Source of the DNA: Amaricoccus macauensis_A | Lineage (GTDB): Bacteria; Pseudomonadota; Alphaproteobacteria; Rhodobacterales; Rhodobacteraceae | Assembly: GCF_049800915.1 (NCBI RefSeq) | Contig: NZ_JBNAFY010000001.1 | Location: 867,991 to 931,990 of the forward strand | Direction: 5' to 3' | Length of the DNA: 64,000 nucleotides | In this document: in pieces, positions 35,902 to 44,757 of the stretch | How positions within the stretch are numbered: the stretch's first letter is position 1 | Layout of the letters: every line of letters begins with the position of its first letter | Notes under the pieces: model-generated | What the model saw: the letters and a program-made list of their open reading frames with translations, nothing else | The model's database searches: none | Told to the model about the DNA's origin: nothing | Position numbers and translations under genes: made by a program

Positions 35902-38308
35902 TCTTTCTCCTGCGCAGCCCTCGGTTGAAGAGCGCACGAAACGCCCGCGAATATCCGCAATCTGGCTTATTCCCGTCATTGCTCTTGTGATTTCGCTGGG
36001 TGTTGCCTGGAATTCCTACAATCAACGCGGCCCCCTTATTGAAATCGAGTTCGAGTCCGCGGACGGCATTGCCGCGGACGAAACGAAACTCAAGTTCAAG
36101 AGCTATGACGTCGGCACGGTCGAGGAGGTGCGCTTCACGGAAGATCTGAGCAAGGTCATCGTGGGCGTGCGGCTTGACAAGGAAATATCCAAATACGTCG
36201 ACGACAGTGCCGAGTTCTGGCTCGTGAATGCCCGCGTAGGGCCACAGGGGATCACCGGTCTCAGCACCGTCATTTCGGGAGCCTACATTGAGGGCTCCTG
36301 GGATGCGGATACGGGAGATCGCCAACAACACTATGTGGCGCTGACAAATCCGCCCCTGACGCCACCGGACACACCGGGCAAGCGAATTCGCCTACGATCC
36401 CCGACGGGGGGCTCACTTGCCGTGGGAGCACCGATCCTCTTCAAGCAGATCCAGGTGGGAACGATAGAGGAAGTCGCGCTGACTCCGGCGGGTGACGTCA
36501 TGGTCTCAGCGTTCATTGAAGCGCCCCACGACGAACGATTGACCTCGTTCACGCGCTTCTGGAACGCATCCGGATTCTCCATCGATTTGAACACGTCAGG
36601 CGCCTCGCTTCAGGTCGATAGCCTTCTTTCGCTTGTGCGGGGCGGGATATCGTTCGAGACGGTCAACTCCGGTGGATCACCCATAGAATCGGACCACGTC
36701 TATCAACTGTATGCTTCGGAGCGCGCGGCACGCTCAAACGTGATCTCCGAGCAGGAAGGCGGCGCCCCGCCCCTCGAACTTGTGTCGATATTCCAGGGAT
36801 CGGTCAGCGGGCTACAGGCTGGAGCCGATGTTCAGTATCACGGTGTGAAGGTTGGCGAAGTTACCGGGATCGAAGCCCGAGTCGTCGAACACAGCGATGG
36901 GCCGGGGGTTGATCTTGAAACCAGGTTCAGCATCTACCCCAATCGTGTCGGCGTGGTTTCTGATGGTGAAGAAGCGCAACAGGAGGCCTTGGAATTGATC
37001 CGCGCCGGGGTCGAGCGCGGCTTGCGAGCAAAGTTGACCCGCGCCGGTCTCATCTCACCAACTCTCTTCATCGACCTGGTCGCCGACCCCGATGAGCAAC
37101 CAGCCGAATTGGTCATACGCGACAACGAGCCGCCCATCGTTCCGACCATTCCGCCTGACGAGTCCGACTTGATGGGATCGGCACAAGGCCTGGTGGACCA
37201 GGTTACCTCACTTCCGATAAAGGAGGTGATGGATGGGGTCGTCGCGCTTATTGGCAATGTGAATGCTCTGATAACGAACGACGATTTCAGGAGTGTTCCT
37301 CAGAACATCGGGGAAATGGTTTCGGAGCTTCGCGAAAGCGACCTGATCGGGAACTTGAACTCCACGGTTGAGTCATTCCAGGATGTTGCCGAGAGTATCG
37401 CGGCGGCAGAAATTGCCGGGCAGATCAATCAACTCCTCACGGAGGCTGACGGTTTGGTCCAGAATGCGACGGAAGCTTCCGCAGAACTTCCCGAGTTGCT
37501 CGCGTCTCTCAGGGATGTCGCGGACAAGGCGGGAGATCTTCCGCTCGAAAGCATCGTGGCATCGACGTCCGAATTGATCGACTCGACAACCGAATTGGTC
37601 AACAGCACCGGAATTCAGGAGTTGCCGCCTCAGGTTTCCGCCATTCTCAGCGAGATCGAAGGGACGCTCGTCGAGTTCCGCGAGAGCGGCATCGTCGACA
37701 ATGCGGACGCAGCCGTCGGGTCGCTGCGCAGTGTTGCCGAAGAAGTGGCCGCCGCGCAGCTGACCGAGCAGATCAACCGGCTCATTGGCGAGGGCGAGAA
37801 CATGGTGGACAACCTCTCCACCGCATCGGAGGGCTTGCCCGAATTGCTGGTTTCGCTGCAGGAGGTTTCGGACAAGGCCGCCGGGCTTCCTTTGGAAGAA
37901 CTGGTCCGTTCGGCTTACGAACTGGTGAATACCACCAACGCCTTTGTCGCGGAGAGCGGGATGTCGGACTTGCCGCCGCGCCTGGCTGATACGCTGCGCG
38001 AATTGGAGCTTACCCTGGCCGAACTCCGTGAAGGGGGAACGGTGGAAAGCGTCAATGCAACACTGGCTTCCGCTGCTGAAGCAGCCGACGCCATTGAACA
38101 GGCAGCGCAGAGCTTGCCTGCATTGGTCGAGCGACTGAATCAGGCAGTCGCTCGCGCAGATAGCACTGTCGGAGCTTATGGTCCGAACTCGGCCTTCAGC
38201 AGAGATCTGTCCGCATTGCTAACTGAGGCACGTTCAGCGTCTACCGCCGTCGAGTCCCTTGCGAGGGAACTGGAACGGCGACCAAATTCAGTCATTTTCG
38301 GGAGGTGA
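35870..38308 (+). CDS. pqiB: PqiB-like MCE protein with extended helical repeats
   Basis: Inner-membrane-anchored intermembrane lipid transport protein. After a membrane anchor at about 30-50 (AIWLIPVIALVISLGVAW) come three MCE domains (roughly 55-150, 170-260, 305-410), as in E. coli PqiB. The C-terminal half is helical and contains three degenerate tandem units of about 109-116 residues. At 812 residues it is far longer than E. coli PqiB (546), suggesting a longer periplasmic tube or needle. Start alternatives are ATG 35870 and GTG 35894; both overlap the previous gene. Confidence 0.92.
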   Translation: MRKKAGKLVTDLSPAQPSVEERTKRPRISAIWLIPVIALVISLGVAWNSYNQRGPLIEIEFESADGIAADETKLKFKSYDVGTVEEVRFTEDLSKVIVGVRLDKEISKYVDDSAEFWLVNARVGPQGITGLSTVISGAYIEGSWDADTGDRQQHYVALTNPPLTPPDTPGKRIRLRSPTGGSLAVGAPILFKQIQVGTIEEVALTPAGDVMVSAFIEAPHDERLTSFTRFWNASGFSIDLNTSGASLQVDSLLSLVRGGISFETVNSGGSPIESDHVYQLYASERAARSNVISEQEGGAPPLELVSIFQGSVSGLQAGADVQYHGVKVGEVTGIEARVVEHSDGPGVDLETRFSIYPNRVGVVSDGEEAQQEALELIRAGVERGLRAKLTRAGLISPTLFIDLVADPDEQPAELVIRDNEPPIVPTIPPDESDLMGSAQGLVDQVTSLPIKEVMDGVVALIGNVNALITNDDFRSVPQNIGEMVSELRESDLIGNLNSTVESFQDVAESIAAAEIAGQINQLLTEADGLVQNATEASAELPELLASLRDVADKAGDLPLESIVASTSELIDSTTELVNSTGIQELPPQVSAILSEIEGTLVEFRESGIVDNADAAVGSLRSVAEEVAAAQLTEQINRLIGEGENMVDNLSTASEGLPELLVSLQEVSDKAAGLPLEELVRSAYELVNTTNAFVAESGMSDLPPRLADTLRELELTLAELREGGTVESVNATLASAAEAADAIEQAAQSLPALVERLNQAVARADSTVGAYGPNSAFSRDLSALLTEARSASTAVESLARELERRPNSVIFGR
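37211..38140 (+). repeat. Three degenerate tandem units in the PqiB C-terminal helical region
   Basis: Units begin at about 37211 (LPIKEVMDG), 37538 (LPLESIVAS) and 37886 (LPLEELVRS), that is 109 and 116 residues apart. Within each, an LPP/VPQ turn, an L.EFRESG-like segment and an AEEVAAAQLTEQIN-like helix recur, followed in the first two by LPELL.SL..V.DKAG. The third unit is the most diverged. Confidence 0.75.
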
Positions 38309-38312
38309 AGGC

Positions 38313-38900
38313 ATGAGGCGGCAATACAGGCTTGGAGTCGGCGCAGCAGCGCTTGCGCTACTGCTCTCGGCCTGTTCAGGGCCGGACTACTATCTCATGC
38401 CTGCGCAGTCGCAACCGGCGATCCGGGGCGCTGCACCAACGCGAAGTGTGGTCGTGACGGATATTAGCCTTCCCGCATATGCGGAAGCCCTGGAGATCGC
38501 CACGCTCGAGGATAATGGCGCTGTCAAGCTGCAGGGAAATGCCAGTTGGGGTGACGAGCCGCGGCGCGGCTTCACCCGTCATCTCGCGGCCGCTCTCGCG
38601 CTCAGGCTCGGCTCGCAGGTCGGCACAGACCCGTGGCCCGCATTTGCCGACGAACCCGACTATCGCGTGGAGGTAACGACGGACCGTCTGATCGGCCGGG
38701 AAGGCGGGACTGTCGATTTCGAGGGGCAGTATTTCATTCTGCGGGTCGCGAGCGGTTCCATCGCCTATTCCGGACGTTTCGATATCGAAGTTCCGGTCAG
38801 TGGCCCGGATACCGTAGACTTCGTTGAAGCACATGGAAGAGCAGTCGAGATCCTCGCGGACCAGATCGCAACACGAATAGCGGGACGGGCATCGACATAG
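38313..38900 (+). CDS. pqiC: PqiC-like outer-membrane lipoprotein (ABC transport auxiliary)
   Basis: Lipoprotein partner of PqiAB, thought to link the PqiB tube to the outer membrane. From ATG 38313, preceded by GGAGGTG, a lipoprotein signal ends in the lipobox LLSAC. The mature part has the family start SGPDYYLMPAQS and a beta-rich core with DYRVEVTTDRLIG. Length 195 residues. It follows pqiB by 4 bp, completing a pqiA-pqiA-pqiB-pqiC operon. It is convergent with recR. Confidence 0.9.
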   Translation: MRRQYRLGVGAAALALLLSACSGPDYYLMPAQSQPAIRGAAPTRSVVVTDISLPAYAEALEIATLEDNGAVKLQGNASWGDEPRRGFTRHLAAALALRLGSQVGTDPWPAFADEPDYRVEVTTDRLIGREGGTVDFEGQYFILRVASGSIAYSGRFDIEVPVSGPDTVDFVEAHGRAVEILADQIATRIAGRAST

Positions 38901-38924
38901 TCCCGCCCCGGCGCTTCGCCTGCT

Positions 38925-39530
38925 TCAGATCGACTTGCGCGCCATCAGCGCTGCGCCGATCGTTCCATCATCCAGGTAGTCGAGTTCCCCGCCAACAGGC
39001 ACGCCCTGAGCGAGCGTCGTTACCTTTACGCCAAGAGGCTCGACCTGATCGGCGATATAGTGGGCCGTCGTCTGCCCATCCACCGTGGCATTCAACGCGA
39101 GAATGACTTCCTCGACCCCGTCATTGCGAATTCTCTCCAGCAGCAACGGGATGCGAAGGGCTTCAGGCCCGGTTCCATCCAGCGCGGAAAGAACCCCGCC
39201 AAGGACATGATAGCGACCGCGGAAAAGCCCGCCCCGCTCCATCGCCCACAGGTCGGCAACACTCTCGACCACCCCGATTTCCGTCGTGCGTCGCCTTGGA
39301 TCGGCGCAAACAGGGCAGATTTCACCGGTCGATATGTTTCCGCAGATTGAGCATTCGCGGACAGTGTCGGCAACATCGGCAAGCGCCTGCGCCAATGGGT
39401 CCAGCAGGGCCGCGCGCTTTCGGATCATGGTCAGCACAGCGCGCCGTGCCGAGCGCGGCCCGAGGCCCGGCAACCGGGCCATCAAACCTATCAACCGCTC
39501 GACTGCTCCATCATCGCTATCAAGACCCAT
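38925..39530 (-). CDS. recR: Recombination mediator RecR
   Basis: Ring-forming DNA clamp that, with RecF/RecO, loads RecA at gaps. The 201-residue protein has an N-terminal helix-hairpin-helix (LMARLPGLGPRSARR), a C4 zinc finger (CSICG...CPVCAD, about 62-77), a TOPRIM domain (IGVVESVADLWAMER, ILALNATVDGQTTA) and a C-terminal Walker-B-like GVPVGGELDYLDDGT. It is the last gene of dnaX-ybaB-recR, a widely conserved replication and repair cluster. Confidence 0.97.
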   Translation of the reverse strand: MGLDSDDGAVERLIGLMARLPGLGPRSARRAVLTMIRKRAALLDPLAQALADVADTVRECSICGNISTGEICPVCADPRRRTTEIGVVESVADLWAMERGGLFRGRYHVLGGVLSALDGTGPEALRIPLLLERIRNDGVEEVILALNATVDGQTTAHYIADQVEPLGVKVTTLAQGVPVGGELDYLDDGTIGAALMARKSI

Positions 39531-39545
39531 TGTTCTCGTGCCGGT

Positions 39546-39890
39546 TCAGAAAGGCAGCTTCATGCCGGCGGGGAGGTCCAACCCTTCGGTCACCTTGCCC
39601 ATCTCCTCCTGAGCTGCCGACGCAGCCCGTGCCTGCGCGTCCTGTATCGCCGCGACGATCAAGTCCTCGACGACTTCTCGCTCGTCGGGGTTGAACAGGG
39701 ACGGGTCAATCGTCAGGCCCTTCACCTCCCCCTTTGCAGTCGCGGTAGCCTTGACGAGCCCCGCCCCGGCTTCGCCAACCACTTCAATCTCGTCAAGCCG
39801 GCTCTGCACGTCCGCCATTTTGGACTGCATATCCTGCGCCTGCTTCATGATCTTTGCCATGTCGCCCAATTGCCCAAGGCCTTTCAGCAT
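39546..39890 (-). CDS. ybaB: YbaB/EbfC nucleoid-associated protein
   Basis: Small dimeric DNA-binding protein, 114 residues, typical for the family. It begins with MLKGLGQLGDMAKIMKQAQDMQ, has the conserved glycine turn GEAGAGLVKATATAKGEVKGL, and DEREVVEDLIVAAIQDA in the C-terminal helix. It lies between dnaX (3-bp gap) and recR (15-bp gap). Confidence 0.96.
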   Translation of the reverse strand: MLKGLGQLGDMAKIMKQAQDMQSKMADVQSRLDEIEVVGEAGAGLVKATATAKGEVKGLTIDPSLFNPDEREVVEDLIVAAIQDAQARAASAAQEEMGKVTEGLDLPAGMKLPF

Positions 39891-39893
39891 AGT

Positions 39894-41687
39894 CTAACTC
39901 TCCTCTTCAAAAGGATCGAAGGGATCCCAATCGTCGTCCTCGGCTTCCAGTTCGGCGTCGAGCCCTTCGCGAACCGCATCGGGACCGGAAGGTTCGACAC
40001 TCGCGGGAAGCCGCACGTCTTTGATCGTAGCCCCCGGAAAGGCGGCAAGTGCGGCCCTCACGAGGGGATGCGCTTGGGCTTCCGCGAAAATATTTCCGCG
40101 GCGCTCGGCAGCCTTCTCGGCAATGGTCTTGTCACCGCCGGAGCTCACCACCGAAACGCCCCAGCGTGCGCCTGTCCAGAGCTTCAACCGTTGGTTCAGA
40201 CGTGCGGCAAGATCCGGCTCCGCAACATCCGACGGCTCGAACTCAATCCGCCCCGGCGTGTAGGATACCAACTTCACGCCCGCCTCGACATCCATCAGCA
40301 GGCTCATATCGCGCCGTGCACGGATGAGGGCAACCACATCGTCAAACGTCGCATACCGCGCGAGTGCTTCGACACTTTCCGAACGCGCCTGCACGGCCCT
40401 CTCTGGCTCTTTCCGTGCTACGGCAGGCCCAGCAACCGGCCTTTGGCGTGCCGTGGCTCCACCGCCTCCCGAACCTGCCCCAGCGCCCGGTGCAGGGCCG
40501 GCTGGCTCCGTGACATTCCCCGGTCCGGAAAGTCGCCGAACCAATTCACCGGGGCTCGGCAATTCAGCGACATGGGTCAGCCGAATGATCGCCATCTCAG
40601 CGGCCATCATCGCATTGGGTGCGTTCGCGACCTCGTCCAGAGCTTTCAGGAGCATTTGCCACATGCGGGTCAGCACACGCCGCCCCAATCGAGCGGAAAA
40701 GTCGAGACCTCTCGCGCGCTCGTCCGGTCCAATCGTCGGGTCATCCGCGGCATCTGGGGAGATTTGCAGCATCGATACCCAATGGGTCACTTCCGCGAGG
40801 TCACGCAGGATCGCCATCGGATCAGCGCCGGCGGCATACTGAGCCGAGAGTTCGGCCAGCGCGGCCCGCGCATCACCGTTCATCACATGCTCGAACAGAT
40901 CAAGGATCCTGCCCCGATCCGCGAGGCCCAACATGGCAGCAACCTGCTCGGCCTCCGTGTTGCCACCACCATGTGCGATTGCCTGATCGAGCAGTGAGAG
41001 CGCATCACGCACGGAACCATCGCCCGCCCGCGTCAGCAGCGCGAGTGCTTCGGTTGAAACAGATGCGCCCTCCCGACCAGCAATATCTGCCAGGAACGAC
41101 ATCATCGTCTCGGGTTCTATCCGCCGAAGATCAAACCGCTGACAACGAGACAACACAGTCACAGGAACCTTGCGTATCTCCGTGGTCGCGAAAATGAATT
41201 TCACGTGCTCCGGTGGCTCCTCGAGCGTTTTCAGGAGCGCATTGAACGCAGAGGTGCTGAGCATGTGCACCTCATCGATGATATACACCTTGTAGAGGGC
41301 CGAAGCGGCGCGAAACGCGACCGAATCGATGATTTCGCGAATATCGCCGACACCGGTGCGACTCGCCGCATCCATTTCGAATACATCAACGTGGCGTCCG
41401 GCCGAGATTGCCTTGCAGTTCTCGCAGACCCCGCAGGGCTGAATGGTCGGTCCGCCCTGCCCGTCCTCGCCGAGGCAGTTCAGGCCCTTGGCCAGAATAC
41501 GAGCAGTGGTCGTCTTTCCGACACCCCTCACACCAGTCAGGATAAAGGCATGCGCAATCCGCCCGGCCTCGAAGGCGTTGCTTAAGGTGCGCACCATGGC
41601 GTCCTGACCAATCAGGTCAGTGAAGGTTTCAGGGCGGTATTTGCGCGCCAGAACGCGGTAGGGCGCAGATTCTACGTGCTCGCTCAA
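39894..41687 (-). CDS. dnaX: DNA polymerase III subunit tau/gamma
   Basis: Clamp-loader ATPase of the replisome, 597 residues. The AAA+ core has Walker A GVRGVGKT near residue 52, four zinc-binding Cys positions (NCL...CGVCENC), Walker B YIIDEVHML, and the SRC sensor/arginine finger LSRCQRFDLRRI. A glycine/alanine/proline-rich linker (about 395-430) leads to the C-terminal tau domain and a very acidic tail (EAEDDDWDPFDPFEEE). The linker has no obvious slippery A-run, so a frameshifted gamma form is not indicated. Confidence 0.97.
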   Translation of the reverse strand: MSEHVESAPYRVLARKYRPETFTDLIGQDAMVRTLSNAFEAGRIAHAFILTGVRGVGKTTTARILAKGLNCLGEDGQGGPTIQPCGVCENCKAISAGRHVDVFEMDAASRTGVGDIREIIDSVAFRAASALYKVYIIDEVHMLSTSAFNALLKTLEEPPEHVKFIFATTEIRKVPVTVLSRCQRFDLRRIEPETMMSFLADIAGREGASVSTEALALLTRAGDGSVRDALSLLDQAIAHGGGNTEAEQVAAMLGLADRGRILDLFEHVMNGDARAALAELSAQYAAGADPMAILRDLAEVTHWVSMLQISPDAADDPTIGPDERARGLDFSARLGRRVLTRMWQMLLKALDEVANAPNAMMAAEMAIIRLTHVAELPSPGELVRRLSGPGNVTEPAGPAPGAGAGSGGGGATARQRPVAGPAVARKEPERAVQARSESVEALARYATFDDVVALIRARRDMSLLMDVEAGVKLVSYTPGRIEFEPSDVAEPDLAARLNQRLKLWTGARWGVSVVSSGGDKTIAEKAAERRGNIFAEAQAHPLVRAALAAFPGATIKDVRLPASVEPSGPDAVREGLDAELEAEDDDWDPFDPFEEES

Positions 41688-41765
41688 GGGACCATCGCTT
41701 CCGATTGTTCAATGGAACCTATGCGGGCAGTTCGAAAGGAACAAGGGCCTCAAGGAAGCACTCAG

Positions 41766-41879
41766 GCCTCGATGCGAGCAATCGTCTTCTGCTCGGCCGC
41801 ACCACGTGAAGATATCCACCAGGATAGCTGAAAGTGTCACCAGTCACCGAGCTTGCGGATCAAGCTCGCGCATCGAGGC
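41766..41879. repeat. Highly structured inverted-repeat element between dnaX and tRNA-Ala (candidate ncRNA)
   Basis: The ends are perfect 11-bp inverted repeats, GCCTCGATGCG at 41766-41776 and CGCATCGAGGC at 41869-41879. Inside are further perfect hairpins: CGAGCTTG/CAAGCTCG (41848-41868, 5-base loop), TATCC/GGATA with loop ACCA (about 41815-41828), and GAGCA/TGCTC adjoining the left arm. Together they allow a closed multibranch fold of about 114 nt on either strand. No coding sequence overlaps it. It is downstream of tRNA-Ala and upstream of dnaX on the minus strand. I cannot match it to SRP RNA, RNase P, 6S or tmRNA signatures. Confidence 0.55.
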
Positions 41880-41895
41880 AATACTGATCGGGTGA

Positions 41896-41971
<76 letters not shown>

Positions 41972-42084
41972 GTTCCAGTTTTACGTTCCGAAGGGCAGTG
42001 CCCGGATCGGCGTCGCGGAGGTGTCTTTAGGGGTAGGCCCCGGTTAGATCAAGACCAAAAAACGCTGATCCGGAACAAACTGCA

Positions 42085-42411
42085 TCAGTCCTCGTCATCC
42101 TCACCGCCGACATCCGCGATATCGTCAAGGGAGACGTTGTCATCGTCGTCTTCCAGAAGATCGTCGCCGATATCATCGTCGCCTTCGATGACATCATCCG
42201 AATCCGCAAGATCCGGCAAATCTTCTTCTTCGGCAGCAGGCTCGGGCTTGGCCTTCTCGGGGCGGAGTGCCTTGGGCCGGGAATCGGTCAGACTCTCGAC
42301 AGTGAAGCTCGCTCCACAATTCGGGCAGGTCAGCGGATCCATCCGCAGATCGTAGAACCGCGTGGAACAGCTCGGGCAAACCCGTTTTACGCCCCATTCT
42401 TCTTTGGGCAT
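42085..42411 (-). CDS. TIGR02300 (FYDLN acid) zinc-ribbon protein
   Basis: Alphaproteobacterial conserved protein of unknown function, 108 residues. The N-terminus has a zinc ribbon (CPSCSTRFYDL...CPNCG), with the FYDL hallmark. The rest is a Pro/Glu linker and an extremely acidic Asp-rich tail, almost entirely Asp/Glu over the last 40 residues. Such tails suggest binding to basic proteins or nucleic-acid mimicry, but this is inference. It is monocistronic on the minus strand, next to tRNA-Ala. Confidence 0.93.
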   Translation of the reverse strand: MPKEEWGVKRVCPSCSTRFYDLRMDPLTCPNCGASFTVESLTDSRPKALRPEKAKPEPAAEEEDLPDLADSDDVIEGDDDIGDDLLEDDDDNVSLDDIADVGGEDDED

Positions 42412-42610
42412 TCAGTGTCCTCATTTGCTCCTGAGAGAATCCGGCGTCCGATGCCATGCGCATCCGGTGATGTCAAAGGCTTTGACAGTGCCGATGATGA
42501 TTAAATTCTCAACCGCTCCTCTTAGGCAAGGGTAATAATATTACTTGAATGCAGCGCAGCGAGCATTAGTGTAAGCCGACGCACTGAAATCACCCTTTCG
42601 AGTCTGGAAA

Positions 42611-43918
42611 ATGCTGTATCACGCTTACGAGATGACGCACGCCGCGATTTCGCCGATGCGGACGGCCGCGCGGATGAGCAAGGAAGTTCTGAAGAATCCT
42701 CTCAATCCTGCTGCCGGAACGTACGGCTCCCGAACGATGTCCGCCGCACTCGAAATGTTCATCAATGCGACCCGGCGTTACGGCAAACCGGATTTCGAAA
42801 TCGAATCGACCGAGGTCGATGGGGTCGAGACGCCAATTGTGGAACAGGTGGTCTGGTCCAGGCCCTTCTGTGACCTTCTGCACTTCAAGCGCGATTCCCT
42901 TGAAGCCCAGGATCGGAATGATCCCAAGGTTCTGATGGTCGCGCCGATGTCCGGTCATTACGCGACTCTCCTGAGAGGCACGGTCAAGGCCATGCTTCCG
43001 GGACATGATGTCTATATTACCGATTGGCGCGATGCGCGGGATGTCCCTGTAACCGACGGCAGCTTCGATCTGGATGACTATGCCGACTACGTGATCGCGA
43101 TGATTGAACATCTTTCGCGTAACGGAGAACGGGTGCATGTAATGGCCGTATGCCAACCCGGCATCCCGGTCATGGTCGCGGCTTCCATCATGGCGATGGA
43201 CAAGAACCCGGCGCGGCCAGCATCTCTCACCCTTATGGGTTCGCCGATCGATACCGCAAAGAATCCCAAGCAACCCAATGAACTGGCAAAGACCAAACCG
43301 CTGAGCTGGTTCGAGAACAATGTCGTTACCCATGTTCCGTGGCCGAACAAGGGGTTTCTGCGACGGGTCTATCCAGGCTTCCTTCAGCTCTCGAGCTTCT
43401 TCGCCATGAATCTCGATCGCCACGTCGGAGCCCATGTGGATCATTTCCGCAATCTGGTGCGCGGCGATGGCGATGGCGCTGAGGCGCATCAGCGCTTCTA
43501 TGACGAGTACATGGCGGTGATGGATCTCACCGCTGAGTTCTATCTGCAAACCATCGACCGTGTATTCCAGCGCCGCCTGCTGGCGCAGGGGGAGTACATG
43601 TATCGCGATCGACTAGTCGAGCCCTCTGCCATGGAGGATATCGCAATCATGACGGTCGAAGGTGAGAAAGATGACATAACCGGTCTGGGGCAGACAGAGG
43701 CTGCACACGCGCTCGCCACAGGTCTTCCAGAATCGAAACATATGCATTTCGTGGCCGAAGGTGTCGGCCACTACGGCGTTTTCAACGGATCGCGCTGGCG
43801 CAATATCATCCAGCCGAAGATTCAAGCCTTCATCGAGGAGAATCGAGCCAGGGTTACACGTTCAAGACCGGGGCGCGGTGCCAAAGTTGTTCCGATAAAA
43901 GAGAAGATCCCGGCCTGA
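42611..43918 (+). CDS. phaZ: Intracellular polyhydroxybutyrate depolymerase PhaZ
   Basis: Mobilises carbon stored as PHB granules inside the cell. The 435-residue alpha/beta-hydrolase has a catalytic cysteine, C181, in the AVCQPG nucleophile elbow, as in the class of native-granule depolymerases. GEKDDITG carries the catalytic Asp region and VGHYGVFNGSRW the His. The N-terminus MLYHAYEMTHAAISPMR is typical. phaC and phasin genes often sit divergently from phaZ in this family; here the divergent neighbour is the TIGR02300 gene, with a 199-bp gap. Confidence 0.94.
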   Translation: MLYHAYEMTHAAISPMRTAARMSKEVLKNPLNPAAGTYGSRTMSAALEMFINATRRYGKPDFEIESTEVDGVETPIVEQVVWSRPFCDLLHFKRDSLEAQDRNDPKVLMVAPMSGHYATLLRGTVKAMLPGHDVYITDWRDARDVPVTDGSFDLDDYADYVIAMIEHLSRNGERVHVMAVCQPGIPVMVAASIMAMDKNPARPASLTLMGSPIDTAKNPKQPNELAKTKPLSWFENNVVTHVPWPNKGFLRRVYPGFLQLSSFFAMNLDRHVGAHVDHFRNLVRGDGDGAEAHQRFYDEYMAVMDLTAEFYLQTIDRVFQRRLLAQGEYMYRDRLVEPSAMEDIAIMTVEGEKDDITGLGQTEAAHALATGLPESKHMHFVAEGVGHYGVFNGSRWRNIIQPKIQAFIEENRARVTRSRPGRGAKVVPIKEKIPA

Positions 43919-43991
43919 CATTCACGTCGGACTCTGATCCTTCACCGACCGGAAACAGAACACGATCCTCTGCCGTGAGCCTAGTGTAACA

Positions 43992-44726
43992 TTGGACGCC
44001 GATCGCACCGCAGCGCTTGTAATCGGCGACCCGCCAATCGAGGTACGGTTGCGCCGCAGCTCCCGTGCGCGGCGTTTCATCCTACGGGTTTCCCATGCCG
44101 GTTTCGGCGCGACGCTAACACTGCCAGAAGGGAGCCACCGGAACGCTGCGGAGGATTTCGTCAGAAGCAACGAGGTCTGGCTCCGGGAAAAACTCTCAGG
44201 GCAAGCCGATAGGGCAATCGTTGAGCCGGGAACCTCGCTTCCATTCCGAGGCAGCCACGTGGCGATAAGGCATGTGCCCGCGCCCCGTGGTGCCGTAGTT
44301 CTGTCCGATGGAGTTCTTGAGGTTCCAGCCTCCCAGGTCGATGCGGTGCCCAAGCGCACTGAAGTCTTCTTCCGCGAGGCGGCACGGCAGGAAGTGGCTG
44401 ACAGGGTTCGTCATCATGGATCAACTTTAGGCCGTGAGCCCAGCAGGATAGCGCTCAGAGATCCGCGCAGCCGTTGGGGGTCCTGCACGACTGATGGACG
44501 TCTGATGTTCTCCTGGCGGTTGATCATGGCCCCTCCGGACGTATTGGATTACGTCGTCGCGCATGAGGTAGCCCATTTGCGTGAGATGAACCATTCCCAC
44601 CGCTTCTGGGCCATCGTGGCCGACCTGTGCCCCGACTACGAGACCCACCGGAGATGGCTGAGAGAGAACGGCAGCCAGCTCCATCGATACGACTTCACTC
44701 ATTCGGGCAAGAACCGACGGACTTGA
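43992..44726 (+). CDS. YgjP-like zinc metallopeptidase (DUF45/M48-related)
   Basis: Cytosolic metal-dependent hydrolase family of unclear substrate. The zinc site is HEVAH (H191, E192, H195) with the third ligand in NHSHRFW (near H201). The RSRWGSCTTDGRLMFSWRL segment before it is diagnostic. The reading frame starts at TTG 43992, giving 244 residues, slightly longer than the usual 230. There is no ATG nearby in frame. It lies 73 bp after phaZ. Confidence 0.88.
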   Translation: MDADRTAALVIGDPPIEVRLRRSSRARRFILRVSHAGFGATLTLPEGSHRNAAEDFVRSNEVWLREKLSGQADRAIVEPGTSLPFRGSHVAIRHVPAPRGAVVLSDGVLEVPASQVDAVPKRTEVFFREAARQEVADRVRHHGSTLGREPSRIALRDPRSRWGSCTTDGRLMFSWRLIMAPPDVLDYVVAHEVAHLREMNHSHRFWAIVADLCPDYETHRRWLRENGSQLHRYDFTHSGKNRRT

Positions 44727-44757
44727 CCGCTCGATAGCCTGTGATCACATTGCAAGC

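Noticed and set aside
41688..41895. SRP RNA (ffs) next to dnaX
   Set aside because: The location is suggestive, but neither strand has the conserved GGAAG/AGCAGCC apical loop. A GGAAGCACTCAGGCC stretch near 41753 does not fit the SRP fold.
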